A stretch of DNA of 64,000 nt from Gymnopus androsaceus JB14 (taxonomy: Eukaryota; Basidiomycota; Agaricomycetes; Agaricales; Omphalotaceae), in contig ML769447.1 in NCBI GenBank assembly GCA_009733575.1, positions 124,001 to 188,000 of the forward strand, read 5' to 3'. This document shows, one piece after another, positions 36,040-47,251 of the stretch. The notes under the pieces were generated by a model. The model saw nothing but the letters and a program-made list of their open reading frames with translations, had not been told where the DNA came from and did no database searches. The translations under genes were made by a program, and so were the position numbers. Position 1 is the first letter of the stretch; each line of letters begins with the position of its first letter.

Positions 36040-36361
36040 TTCTTTACTACCTATCATCGCTGCGTTCAGGAATTGGAAGGAAGGTTATACGAAGTCTTTC
36101 CTTTATTTAATCTGTCATTTTGTGTCGGACATTTTGTCAAGGACTTTGAAGCTTTGGATACATAGCTTTAGAAATGGTACCATAGTAGTAGTGGAAACGA
36201 ATGTCCTATTTTACATTAGAGTCAGATTGTAGAACAAGAACCGTAACTAAAAACGTTGGCGTGTTTTTTTTTCTGATAGGGGGGTCGTACTAGCAAGCGA
36301 CACAAGACGCGAACGATAATTGTTCATAATATTATTTATTGTATATCATTGCGAAAGGAAT
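36040..36361. other. Spacer between convergent 3' ends
   Basis: 322 bp separating the stops of the glycosyltransferase (+) and the dioxygenase (-). T-rich, presumably both 3' UTRs; nothing else seen. Confidence 0.5.
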
Positions 36362-37915
36362 TTATTGAGAAGGTCCAGTCGAGTTCAAGTAATTCTTGTT
36401 CTTGATAGAATATGAAGCTTGGGGGTTCACGCCGACAGCTAGGAAATAAAATATGAGTTGGATCGTAACGAACAGCACACAATGAATGAACTCACTGATA
36501 AACCCAATCAATCCGTCCGTAATGTCTTCTCCAGCGAGATGCAAGTCAATGAAGGCGCTATTACCATCAGCGTCCTCCGAATCGTCCACGGTTTTGTCTT
36601 CGTCGTTGTAGGTGCGCTTGTTTGTGTTCTCCGTGTAAGGAGAAGTCGCATACACCTTGTCATTCCACTCCTCTTGGAAGAAAAATTGACCTAAATCCGT
36701 ACATCAGCAACGGTAGATAGAAAAATGAAATCAGCCCGACCAATGTGCAAGACGCTTCCTGAAGACGAAACAAAAGTTCTATTGGATTCGGAAGTCAGCA
36801 TTGGGCAATAAAAGATGGTATCGATTCACATACCCATTCTCTGATTTATCCCAGTTCATGTGAATCATGGCGTGAACGTGGGCCGTGCGTCGAGCATAGA
36901 ATCCGGGATAAATAGTGACGAGCTCAGCAAGACCATCCGGTCCCGTGGGATACCCTCCTCGCAAAAAAGTTTCATTACGTTGGAGAGTTGCGCCAGGAAA
37001 ATTGCCATGACCTGGCTTGCGTCCGGGCCTATGCTTATCGGGAACCTCTGTCGAGGCATGTTTATGCTCTTTGAGACCCTGCTCCTTGGTACATGATTCG
37101 TCTTCCTTAAGGTGCTTGCCTTTGGCTTTACCGTGCTGCACCTGATGTTTCCTGTCGTCATTTCCTTCTGCCAAGTGACGATCGTGTCTGGCTTTGCGTT
37201 TACCGTCTTTTGGTCCATGTTTCTCGTCGTCATTATCTTCCCCAAAGCGATAACGATGACCCCCTTCAGGAGGTCCAGGGGGCTTCCCTTCTATCATGGC
37301 AGCATATCCACTATAAATGCCAGTAGCGTTGGCTGAGAGTGAATTAGCATAAGAATCAAAATAGACAAAAAGTTACATACCAGCCCAAATCTCGACCAGA
37401 ACGTCCTCCATAGGTTCACAGGTAGTTACATCGATGACAGCTACGTCGAGAGTCAAACGGATGCCACTAGAAAGTAGGTATAGTATTTAGAATGTGAAAG
37501 AGAGAACGAGATGAGTAAGAATGTTGCAAACGCACGCTTGATCTTCAATGAGATTGTTTCTGATCATCTCGTTATTGATGTAGTAGGGCCCCTCCATAAG
37601 TTCAGGAGCAAGGACACAGGTTGAGCTTGTCGAAGATAAGATGTTCAACAAGGAGATTCGCGTTGGAGGTAGAAAATACATACTTCTCGATACTCAACGG
37701 TTCGAGAACCGTCTGCATGTCCGAAATAGGGAGACTTCGCTTCGCCTTGCGCTTTGCATTGAATGCGGCAATGCTGTTGGCGCAGTTGCGAGCAACAAGG
37801 TGACGTTCGGTAGCAGCTTCCTACATACGTAAATAGAGTGAACGATTTCCTTCAGTCAAAATTCGAATCGCCACTCACCTTACGGGTAATGAGCTCTCTA
37901 GCAGAGAGCTGTTCT
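36362..37915 (-). pseudogene. Intradiol-dioxygenase-like gene, 5' end cut off by a Plavaka insertion
   Basis: Member of the extracellular protocatechuate-3,4-dioxygenase-like family, non-haem Fe(III) enzymes cleaving catechol rings. Seen in order on the minus strand: QLSARELITRKEAATERHLVARNCA (typical post-signal region), CVLAPELMEGPYYINNEMIRNNL, LTLDVAVIDVTTCEPMEDVLVEIWA, then a long His/Lys/Asp-rich insert (about 37070-37290). ETFLRGGYPTGPDGLAELVTIYPGFYARRTAHVHAMIH supplies the Tyr, Arg and two His around the metal, followed by HIGQFFFQEEW. Introns are canonical. The reading frame reaches 37915 without a Met or signal peptide, and from there the sequence is Plavaka copy 1. The missing exon was not found elsewhere in the window. 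The insert of about 70 charged residues before the catalytic core is unusual. Confidence 0.82.
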
Positions 37916-40900
37916 GTCGCAAACTTGATTTGGCGCTTATAATCGGCTTGGGATTATGATCCGATTAGAATGGTGTCATAATCAGCTTATGATTAGATTA
38001 TCACTTGATTATCACCGTGTAAACTACTAGCGCTTAATATTAACTATTTCCGCTCACGTTCATTCGACGCTGCCTCGTTGCCTCCCTGTTCAATATTGTA
38101 TCAATCTATCATCTATCCTTCATCCATCCTTCATCTATCCTTCATGCCCACATGCGAATTTTGCAACAAGCGATTTGAATTGCGTGGCTTCCAAACACAT
38201 CGCAAGTCATGCGAGGCTAAAGATAAAGACAGACGTTCAGCTGCAGAGTTTAGACGTATACAGGCCCAGGAGGAAATCCAAAGTACACATTCTTTGAATA
38301 TCTCTGGAATTCATTAAAAATCTTGCTCATAGGATTGAACTTACACCCTGAGCCTACCAATAATGCTATGGCAAGCACTGCTGATGGAACCTTGGGCGCC
38401 GCTGCCTCAGGTTCTGAATATTTAAATCAATATCATGATTTTGGGAGTGATCTTGACCATGAAGACTTTGGGCATGAAACAGGTATGTTACTTCTGTTAT
38501 GCTAATGCACTATCTGACTCCTGCACATTATAGATCGGTCAACATTGTTTCGTGAAATTCAGGCAGATGATATCAAGATTGAATACCATCCTCACAGTAA
38601 CCGACAACCATCTATTATACCCTTTGAGGACTATGGGAAGAGTGAGGAAATCGGACCCATCTGCCCACCAAAGCACTCACGACCTTGGCATCCCTGGAGA
38701 AGCCGTGTTGATTTTGATGCTGCTGCACTTGCCTTGGATTGTCATATGAATGAAAGGCAGACCAATAAACTTGTAGAACTTTTGAGATGTGTTGCTTTTG
38801 GCCTCGACAATTTCACTCTTAAGAACTATGATGAAATACAGACAACATGGGATCAGGCTGCTGAACGGTCTACAAAGGTAAGTGTTACTGAATATATTTG
38901 AGATGGAAGAACTAAATATTTTATTAGTTTCAGAAGGAGGACATTCCTGTATCCTACCGTGATAAAATGGAATCTGTTGAACTGCACTATCGTCCTGTTT
39001 GGGAGTGGCTGCAAGAACTTCTGTCTGATCAGGATATTGTCTCGCAAATGCAATGGGATGCATGCCGTCAATACAGGCTAGATGGTCAGACAAAGATATG
39101 GAAGCGTTTTGTACATGAAGCCTGGTCAGCAAATCAATGGTGGGCCATTCAGGTATTGCTTTTTTAATTTATGTTTGTCAATATCTTCCTGGCTCAGTCA
39201 TCCATATAGAGTTCCCTTCCACCTGGGGCAGTACCATTATGTCTTGTTTTTTATGCAGACAAAAACAAATTATCATCATTTGGCACTGCTAAAGGCTACC
39301 CTGTCATTGTTCGGTGTGCTAATCTACCTATGAACATACGGAATGGTGCTGGTATTGGAGGGGGGCGTGTTGTTGGATGGTTACCTGTTGTAAGTCAACT
39401 GATATCATTTCAATATTGAGCTTATACCTGTTCTTACAGATTGCTGAAGATGCAGCTCACAGTGGAAAGACAGACTTTGTTAACTTCAAGAATGTTGTAT
39501 GGCATGAGTCTACTTCCAAAATTCTGGAATCACTAGTGCAGTACTCAAAGACAGGCTACACAATGCAATGTGGAGATGATGTTCAAAGGACCATTTTCCC
39601 ATATATTCTGATTGACTCTGCAGATTATGAAGAGCAGTAAGTCTTCTGGCTAATTTCTGACTGTTGGTCCTTAATCACTTTAAACTTATTTATAGATGTG
39701 TTATTGCCCTCATCCGAGGACTGAGGGGCTTATGTCCTTGCCCAAAATGTCTGATTCCTGGCACCAAGCTTTCAGATTTTGATGCAGTTTACCCTGAGCG
39801 GACACCTCAAGAGACTGTTTCAATGCTGAACCAGGCAAAACAGCTTGAAAGCACTTCAAAGGCAGAAGCTGAAGTGATACTCAAGAAATATAGCCTTCGG
39901 CCACATATTGTAATATACAGCAATTTTCAACATTAATGCATACTGACATTTTTTTTTTAGAATTCATTCTTTTCACTTGCTAATGCCAACCCATTTCGGG
40001 CCCTCTCCTATGACAATCTGCATTTTGGTGACAGTGGGCTTTGGGGTGACCATCTGTTTGAACAGCACAAGGTACACATCCATGCACGAAGCACTGCTAC
40101 AATGGTTGATAATTGGTACATACATACATCTCATATATGATATTTTCCAAGGCTTATTATTATTTGATAGTTTCAAATCTTTCCCTCGTTGGTCCACACT
40201 GCATCATTTCAATGATGGTGTCATGAAACTCTCTTTCAATGATGGCAGCAAACACCATGATATATCAAAGGTGAGTATATTTTAATGTAAAGTAAAAAGA
40301 TGAGAAGCTGACATTCACTAGCTATTTCTATTTGCTGCACATGAGGCAATAAATCCACAAGATGATACTGCTGGATATACACTGCTTAAAGTCACCCGCA
40401 AATACCTCAATATGAATATGTATTCCAATCTTGATATTCAAATGACAGATACAATGGAAGTAGGACGTGCAGCAGTGAAAGCATTTTTTGATTCACTCTC
40501 AGTATGTAAATACCCTTTCAGTGTTTTATGAAGCTGATAGTAATATCATTCAGACATACATATCTGATATGGACAAACTTGATATTGATAAGCCCAAGTC
40601 ATGGAATTTTATCAAGCTTCACTACCTTCAACATATGTATGATGACATTGAAAACAAAGGCTCATTGCGTGGGATGAGTACCAAACCCAATGAGAAGTTT
40701 CATGGACCCATTCGCAAGATCTACTTGCGAAGGACAAATTTCAAGGATACAGCAAAGCAGGTCAGATATATTTTCATGATTAATATGCTGTCTGAGCTGA
40801 ACATGTCCCTTGCAGATTGTTCGTATTGAACATCAAACTGTTGTTGCAACTGTGATACAGAATGAGATTGATGAGTACAACACATATTACCAATCTGATC

Positions 40901-41501
40901 CTGACATACCCAATGACCTGGAAACGCCAATGGACAATTTGCACTTTGCAATAGGCTCTAAACTCAAGGCAATATCATTTGCTGATCTGCTTGAGAAGGA
41001 CCCTGTGCTCTTTGCACGATTTCATATACGCATATCTGATTTCATGTCAGATCTTCTTCCAACCTCAGGTATACCACTGCCTGGGGGTCAGCGTATTGTT
41101 TATAGTGCCACTAGTACAGTAAGCTCTCAAAAACATACCTTTGAAGTAATAAATCTAACAGAAACACAGATTGTTCCTTATCAATATCTAAGGATTAATT
41201 ATGAGTCTCTTGAAACCTGGCATCTAGCTACCGACCATTTGCGATGCAATCCATCTTTCCATGGTAAACCCAGATATGACTTTCTTATTTTTAATACAAG
41301 ATCAGGCCCAGTCTTTGCACAATTGCACTACCTGTTCTTATGCATTGTTGAAGACCAAAAATATCCTATTGCTCTAGTACAGGCTTACCGGCATATATCA
41401 CACCCAAGGTCAGCTGTGGACAAAGACCTGGGACTTCTCCGCATTCGCAAGGAGCGCCAAACAGAGCTTATATCAGTCCAATCGGTCATTCGAGGAGCAG
41501 T
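37915..41501 (+). mobile_element. Plavaka-family DNA transposon, copy 1 (3'-truncated by KDZ insertion)
   Basis: Left boundary set where identity with copy 2 (56682 onward) begins, at TGTCGCAAACTTGATTTGGC. The first 110 bp carry several GATTAT/ATAATC motifs in both orientations, likely subterminal transposase sites. It encodes one multi-exon transposase. The right side ends abruptly at the KDZ inverted repeat; the remaining 3' end is not present on the other side of the KDZ element. Confidence 0.8.
38144..41501 (+). pseudogene. Plavaka transposase, copy 1 (C-terminus replaced)
   Basis: Transposase of the Plavaka group (cut-and-paste, common in basidiomycetes). The start ATG precedes a zinc-finger-like N-terminus, MPTCEFCNKRF then H-x3-H-type spacing with CEAKDKDRR. 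The core contains RPWHPWRSRVDFDAAALALD, LPPGAVPLCLVFYADKNKLS, GTAKGYPVIVRCANLP, GGGRVVGWLPVI, DDVQRTIFPYILIDSADYEEQ, IALIRGLRGLCPCPKCLIP, FPRWSTLHHFND, LKVTRKYLNM, PNEKFHGPIRKIYLR, VYSATSTVSSQ and SAVDKDLGLLRIRKERQTELI. About ten introns, all keeping frame in the parts checked. After SVQSVIRGA the coding frame runs into the KDZ terminal repeat and stops at 41602-41604, so the last part of the protein is lost. Confidence 0.82.
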
Positions 41502-41678
41502 AGCCCCAAGTACAATATATGTACAAGCGGGAACCCCGTCGGTACACTGCTATGTAGATAAGGGATTTATAGTAAATTACCCTATAATAGATAAATACTG
41601 GTAAATGAAGGAACTTTAGGTGTGAAATCACTATACCTTACCTTTGGTGACCTCAGAGTCATCATGTGACTGTCGGGC
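41502..41678 (+). repeat. KDZ left terminal inverted repeat
   Basis: 177 bp beginning AGCCCCAAGTACAATATATG, with the inner end at GACTGTCGGGC. Its reverse complement equals 52408-52584 at every base compared. Confidence 0.92.
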
Positions 41679-41755
41679 GTCGATATGGGCAGTGTTGAGG
41701 AGGCGCATCAATAAGAAATACAATGAAGGAGATATATTAGATATAGATACAGATG

Positions 41756-44700
41756 TTAATCATCATCAAAGGTCGTGTCCAAGACAGTCGTCACGCGGCT
41801 CTCAAACTCATGAATGTCCTCATCCTCATCCTCCTCCTCTTCCCACAGTCCAGCACCCTCCGCCGCACCTTCCATGGGTCCAACATCCCTCCGCTGTTGT
41901 TGCGTGACATGGGTCCCAACCGCCCAGTAGTGTCGGTTTGCTTGGTTGAAGCCCCTCAGCTTGGTGATGGCAAACAGGCGTGACTTGTGCAAAGAGTTAA
42001 AGCGTGATCATTCCCTCCAGTAGAGACGGAGCTGCAAGGCAAGGGCCGGGTCCTCCCCCTCCACTTCTGCGGCCATCCTGCACACCTCCCTCTCCTCATC
42101 AACCATGTAAGTTAGAAGTCTCTTCACTTCAACGTGAACCCGCGCAAGTTCCTCCTCTGCTCGAATGTACTTGAAGAATCGCGTCATGAGAAGGCGGTTC
42201 TGAGGCGTGGCCCACTTTCTCTCCCGAACATCTTCACGAGTATCACGAAGAATATCAAACTCCGACAAATAAGAGAAGTCGACTATTTCATCCCAAGTGA
42301 TCTTCCGGCGAGGAGGACGAAGTGAAGCTGCCGCTTCATTATAGCTGACGATGGCGTTTTGAATTGATTTGGATCGATTCTTGAGGGACTGGGCGATATG
42401 CTTGCGCATCTTGTAGCCTAAAGAATGGAACGTCAGCAAGGAAGAAACAAAAATGTGTCTGAAGCTACGCACCAGTGCCAGAGACATTTAACCTAGCCAT
42501 CTCAAACATCCGCGCCACCAGCAGACATTCCAGCTTATCTAGAGCCTTGCGGTATGCAGCCTCCTTCACCATTTTCTTTGCTTCCACCCATTCGTCGCAC
42601 CCTTCTACCCACCTCACCTCAACATTCAAACAGGCTTCCAGGGCTTGAACATCAGAGATGAGCTTCCGCTCATTTTCCTCCTCGTTTCAATGCTTCCTCT
42701 CATAAACGTTCCCCGAGTCCCGCTTCCCAGCAACATAGGCAATATATGTCTGACGAAGTTTCAACAGGCGCTGCTGACAGCTCTGCAATGCCTCTAACTT
42801 CAGGTAGTACTCCATCTGAACGGTCTCCTGGGGAGGCATTTGGCAGAGATTCCGTAGATATTCTCCCTCCTCCATCAGCCAGTCGTAAAAGACCTGGGCA
42901 GAAGTGATCCCCGCGCTCTTCATGCTAGCGCTCAATGCATCTCGAGTAGATGTGATTCCAAGAGCTTGCTTGTAGTTGCCGAATAGAAATCTGCTCAGGT
43001 TTGCGTACGTCTCAATGTCTTTGTAGTAAAGAAATTCGGAAATTGCCTGTCGACGATGGAATGTAGACTGGTGACGGGTGATTGGAGCAAGAGAGTTGGA
43101 TACATTGAAGAAGCGTTCATCCCCTTCACCATCCTCTAGGCCACACCCGACCACATAGAGCATGAGGAACAGAAGTTGGCAAAGACGCTCATGAGCATAC
43201 CCGTGCATGGTGCCAATGACAGGCAGGTAATTAGACCATTGAGCAAGACCTTTGAGCGGACTTCGGGAAATTGTCTTGGAAAATTTGCAAGCAATATCGT
43301 AGGCGATGGCAAGGGCACCTTTCGGCTTTCCTTCATTGTTGCGGTCACGATCATCCTTCTCAGCAGCCATGAATAGGTGTAGCAAAGCCAGAGGATAACG
43401 AGCGCTGAAGGAAAGCCAGTCAGCCAAAGAAGAGAAGAGAACAAGAAAGAGCACTTACAGCTCACCGCTTTGAACCATGTCGCAAACTGCCAGGACTAGC
43501 ATGTGTCGACATAGCAAGACGAACCACCCATTCTCCCGGAACTTTGCAGCTGACTTCACGGTGTTGGCCTCCTTCATGTTGTGCCAGCGCTCCTCACAAC
43601 GTCCCTCAGCCCAAACATGTTGAAGCAGCCCAGCATTTGCTCCCGCTGTCGTCTCCTCAATACTGGCCCAGTTAGCCTCATCCCAAACCTTGGTCTCCTC
43701 AAGAGACGCAAAGTAATCTCCGCCAGCAACACGGCGGTCAATCTTCTCCCTGCTAGCAGGCGGCAAGTCAACGCCAGCCTCCTCCTTATCAGCCAATCGA
43801 TCCTCCTTCCGCTCCACCCTCTTCAACGAATCGTTGCCATCCATCTGCGCTATCATCCGTACATCGAGTTCATCGTCCTCATGAAGGCGATACTGACAAG
43901 AAGGGCACGCATTCAGCATCCGCCAGCTTCGCCCATCCCGGCCCAACGCAGCTCGAACACGCTTCCGGACGCCATTCAAGAGGGAGACATAAACGTCAAG
44001 AGCAGCATAGATCTGGGAGGAGAGGTATGGGCGGAAAGCCACTCCCTCAAGATCACAGAGAGCCTTTGCAAACGGCTGAACGCCTAGCCTAGGGCAGCGC
44101 ACAAACAGTTTGTGGTATAGGCTAATGGTGCGAATCGTGAATCCAGTGGAGTGTTTCAGGGGGGATGTAGGAAGGATGCCGGAGCGAATCAGACTGGCCG
44201 AGTCAAACCTATCATTCGTTCGGGGTACCTCTCTGTATTCGGTACCTGCATATATATATAAACACCATGTTTTTGACGAGCGCATAAGAAAATGAAAGCT
44301 CACCAAAAACATCAACCACGTCTATCCACAGAGATGGTTTATCGCATGGCGGCAAGACCCCGTCAGCTGTATTCCTGAGGCACCACTTCATGTAGGCATC
44401 AACCATCCCCTCCGTCTGCTCCTCCCAGTTTTTGTTGCTCGCGTCCGTGCGTTCCCGCTTAGTCCGAAAATCTCGATATTCCACTCTAACCTTACGGGCT
44501 GCCGTCTCAACCTCAGTCTCTTCCTGCTCATCCTCCTCATCACCACCGTCAGACGCCTGGTCTATCCAATCGAAGCTGCTCTCGCCGCCAAGATAATCCG
44601 CAGGTTCATAGCCCATAGGCTCGTCAGGAGTAGCAGAGGGATATTCCTGGGCAACAATAACTTCCGGTAGGTCCAGATCATATGCTAGCACCCGGACTTC

Positions 44701-44907
44701 CGAAGCAGCGCCCCTTTCTTGCATTTTCAGCACTTGTGAATGGCGAAATGAGCTAGTGCTCCGAGAGCCCGATTTCCGCTGAGAGTTGGCATCACCCTGA
44801 AGTCCATGGGAAGGCCCGCGCTGTCGACGGCCAGAAGTGGCGTTGGAACGCTTTTTGACACGCAGGGCCTGTGCCCGAAGATTAAAACGAAGCGTGTTGG
44901 AGGTCAT
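41756..44907 (-). pseudogene. KDZ transposase with two in-frame TGA stops
   Basis: DDE-type transposase of the KDZ superfamily. Start MTSNTLRFNLRAQALRVKKR at 44907; an acidic stretch; KPSLWIDVVDVFG; after an intron YHKLFVRCPRLGVQPFAKALCDLEGVAFRPYLSSQ-type region; zinc-binding NACPSCQYRL; first catalytic Asp in MDGNDSLKR; HNMKEANTVKSA; second Asp in AIAYDIACKF; LPVIGTMHGYAHERLCQLLF; third acidic site in CGLEDGEGDERFFNVSN; then C-terminal GYKMRKHIAQSLKNRSKSIQ and KITWDEIVDFSYLSEFDILRDTR. Frame continues through TGA at 42687-42689 (KH*NEEENERKL) and at 42008-42010 (YWRE*SRFN), ending at 41756. Both stops could be CGA to TGA. The element may therefore be unable to move itself despite identical terminal repeats. 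Confidence 0.85.
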
Positions 44908-45028
44908 GAAGTCGGTTGAGCTTGAAGTTGAGAGCCAAGATCCCGCTCATGTGATTTTAAGCGCCTGCAGGCGCTTCTTAGCTTAAGCTTCTTTCCTCAT
45001 TACTTCTACTGGTCGCGGCGTTGCCTTC
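44908..45028. promoter_or_regulatory. Divergent promoter between KDZ transposase and TET/JBP gene
   Basis: 121 bp between the two start codons. Contains the perfect 18-bp palindrome AAGCGCCTGCAGGCGCTT (44959-44976) followed by GCTTAAGC. Placement between the two genes suggests shared control, perhaps by an element-encoded DNA-binding protein; this is inference. Confidence 0.55.
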
Positions 45029-46838
45029 ATGAAGCGCAAGCGGAATCAAGACTCTGACGAAGACCTCGAGGGTGAGCTCTCTTCAGGATGTAAGTCCCTT
45101 CATTTTGTTATTTTCTTGCGCGACCGTGCCACTCGCGCCGCAGTGCCCCTATTCCTGCGCTATAAGCTCTGCCACCCCGACCCTGGGGATGCAGGCTGCG
45201 CTTTTACTTCTCCCTCCCACACGCCCACGCTCTCTCTGCCAGCTCATCTGCCTCTGCTAACTCATCTGCCTCTAGATGGGTTCCGGACCCTTCGCAGCGG
45301 CAGAGAATTCAGCCCCGCCACCAGAGCTCCAGACGTTATGCTCTCCAACTTCAACACCGCCAGCTTGCTCAGCAGCGGCCTTGCAAGGCAGGAGCTCTGG
45401 TTCTCCCAGGCAGAAAGTGACGAGGTCGTTCCGCTCAAGGTATCTGGCCGTCTGCATCCGAAGCTGCAGCCTGGTCCGCTGCTCAGCTACATCCCGCTAT
45501 CCTCTCTTCTTGCTCCTCCCCCAAAATCCTCCCCCTCCCCAATTCCTGGCTATCTTCCGCTCAGCAACCTACTTGTTCCGCACGCGCAATCAGCCAAACG
45601 CGCCCGCACGTCTCCCCCTGCATCTATGTCTACGTCTACCCTCGGTCTCACTGGCTCGCAACGCCAGAGGGCCATATACCGTGAACGTCGCAGGGTGGGT
45701 CGTAAAGCTAAGCAGGATGCTTCTGGCATCGCTCTCAAGGCGATTGTGCAGAAGAGAGTGGCGCAGGCTCAGGTCGCTCATGTCCCTCTGCTTGACAATA
45801 GAGCAAGGAATACATGGAGCGGCAGGAGGCTAACGCCTAGTGGCGCCAACATTCTGTCTAGCCGCGAGGTGTTCAAGATTTCTGGGCTGAGGCTGATTCA
45901 ATGGGATGGAAGGTGAGCTTTGTCCCTCTTCCTCGCGCATTTACTAACTGCTTTCTTTAGCGATACAGTTGTGGTGCGGACTGACCAGGCGCACAGACTC
46001 ATGGTGCTGTTCGCTCGTCCTTGTGGTGCTGATTGGCTTAGCAACGCCGTCAGAGTTGACTCTGCGCTGGAGAATCTCAGCCGCCTGGCACGCATACCCC
46101 AATCTCAGAAACCAAACCGTCGGGGTAGCTATGTAACGCTTCCAGCAGGTTGTGGGTTCGGAGGAGGAAGAACCTGCCCAGGGAGCTACGCCAACACCGC
46201 ACATAATGCGCCTCTCGTCCAGGCCATTCTAGACCGCCCTGATGTGCAGCGTGTCGCTCGGTATGTCGATGGTAAGCAGGCTGCTTGCTGCTTTAGCGCG
46301 CAGTTATTAACTGGGACATTTAGCGGGCCTTCAAGCGTACTTCCCCAAACTACATTCCTTCTACTCCAGCCTCCTTGAACATATTCTGGCCGATAGTCCG
46401 GAAATCGTCCGGATGTTCCAAGGCTGTTGCTACGGCGCCTGTCACCTCAACCTCCACAACGCTTCCACCGTCGACCACGAAGATTGGTATAATATACTGT
46501 TCGGCATGTGCGCCGTCTACTCCTCTGGTTTGTATGACCACACTCGGAGCGGCCACTTCATTGCCTGGAGCCTTGGGATCGTCGCCCAATTCCCTCCAGC
46601 TTGCGCGGTATACGTTCCATCTGCCTGCGTAACCCATGCCAATACGCCAATTGCCAGCCATGAAACACGATCTTCTATCGCATTCTTCATGTCTGCAGGG
46701 CTGGCTCGATGGTACCACAATGGGTACATCTCTGACAAAGAGTTTAAGGAAAGAGCTAGCGTGGCGCAGCTGAACGCGTGGAATGCTAGTCGCGCTAAGC
46801 TTTGGGAAGTAGGGTTAGAACTTTTACAGTACACCTAG
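45029..46838 (+). CDS. TET/JBP-family 2-oxoglutarate/Fe(II) dioxygenase (5-methylcytosine oxidase type)
   Basis: Predicted to oxidise 5-methylcytosine in DNA, as TET and fungal homologues do, using Fe(II) and 2-oxoglutarate in the nucleus. The N-terminus is basic, Ser/Pro-rich and disordered, with a Lys/Arg-rich segment (RQRAIYRERRRVGRKAK). The catalytic part starts near SGLRLIQWDG and runs ARPCGADW, SYVTLPAGCGFGGGR, MFQGCCYGACHLNLHNASTVDHEDW with the HxD iron ligands (HED), GHFIAWSLGIVAQFPPACAVYVPSA, and THANTPIASHETRSSIAFF with the distal His and the Arg that binds 2-oxoglutarate. Introns at 45913-45960 and 46272-46323 keep frame; stop at 46836-46838. All expected catalytic residues are present, so the enzyme looks functional. 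A first short intron near 45090-45142 is possible but not needed. Confidence 0.88.
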
Positions 46839-47251
46839 ATAGCAGCCAGTACATATACAAGCAGTTAATATATCTTTCCTGTACATATTGAATTGGTGTG
46901 AAGTCGTTTCGAGCGAAAAATGTCCTAGGTACATTTCCATGACGAAGTCATAAAACAAGCTTTGGTGGGGTATTTGGCCTACCATGCCCTCTGCTGATAA
47001 TTAAAAAATCTGCAATTAATATATGTTGTGCCCTCAGTCATTATCTACAACTTATACACTCAATGTGTATCGTTAAAAGAAGCGTATTGGATGCTAGTAA
47101 ATCTTGAAGAATCGTGTCTAGATCATAAAACAATTAGTGAGCACGCTTTCATTTCCCACAGGCACCTTTACCCCTTCTTCTCTCTTACTTCCAGCATCTA
47201 TCCTGCAGTCTTACAGAACTACTATCCTAAAACAATCCAAGGCTTCCCATA
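46839..47251. other. Spacer inside the KDZ element
   Basis: 413 bp holding the TET/JBP 3' end and the promoter of the next gene. AT-rich; a pyrimidine-rich tract (CCCCTTCTTCTCTCTTACTTCC) lies just before the ATG at 47252. Confidence 0.45.

Noticed and set aside
41502..41604. Continuation of the Plavaka ORF into the KDZ terminal repeat as a real C-terminus
   Set aside because: The last 34 codons come from the TIR sequence, which recurs inverted at 52408-52584; the extension is a by-product of insertion.
45029..46838. TET/JBP gene as a host gene unrelated to the transposon
   Set aside because: It lies inside the identical TIRs, divergent from the KDZ transposase over 121 bp, as in known KDZ-TET elements.
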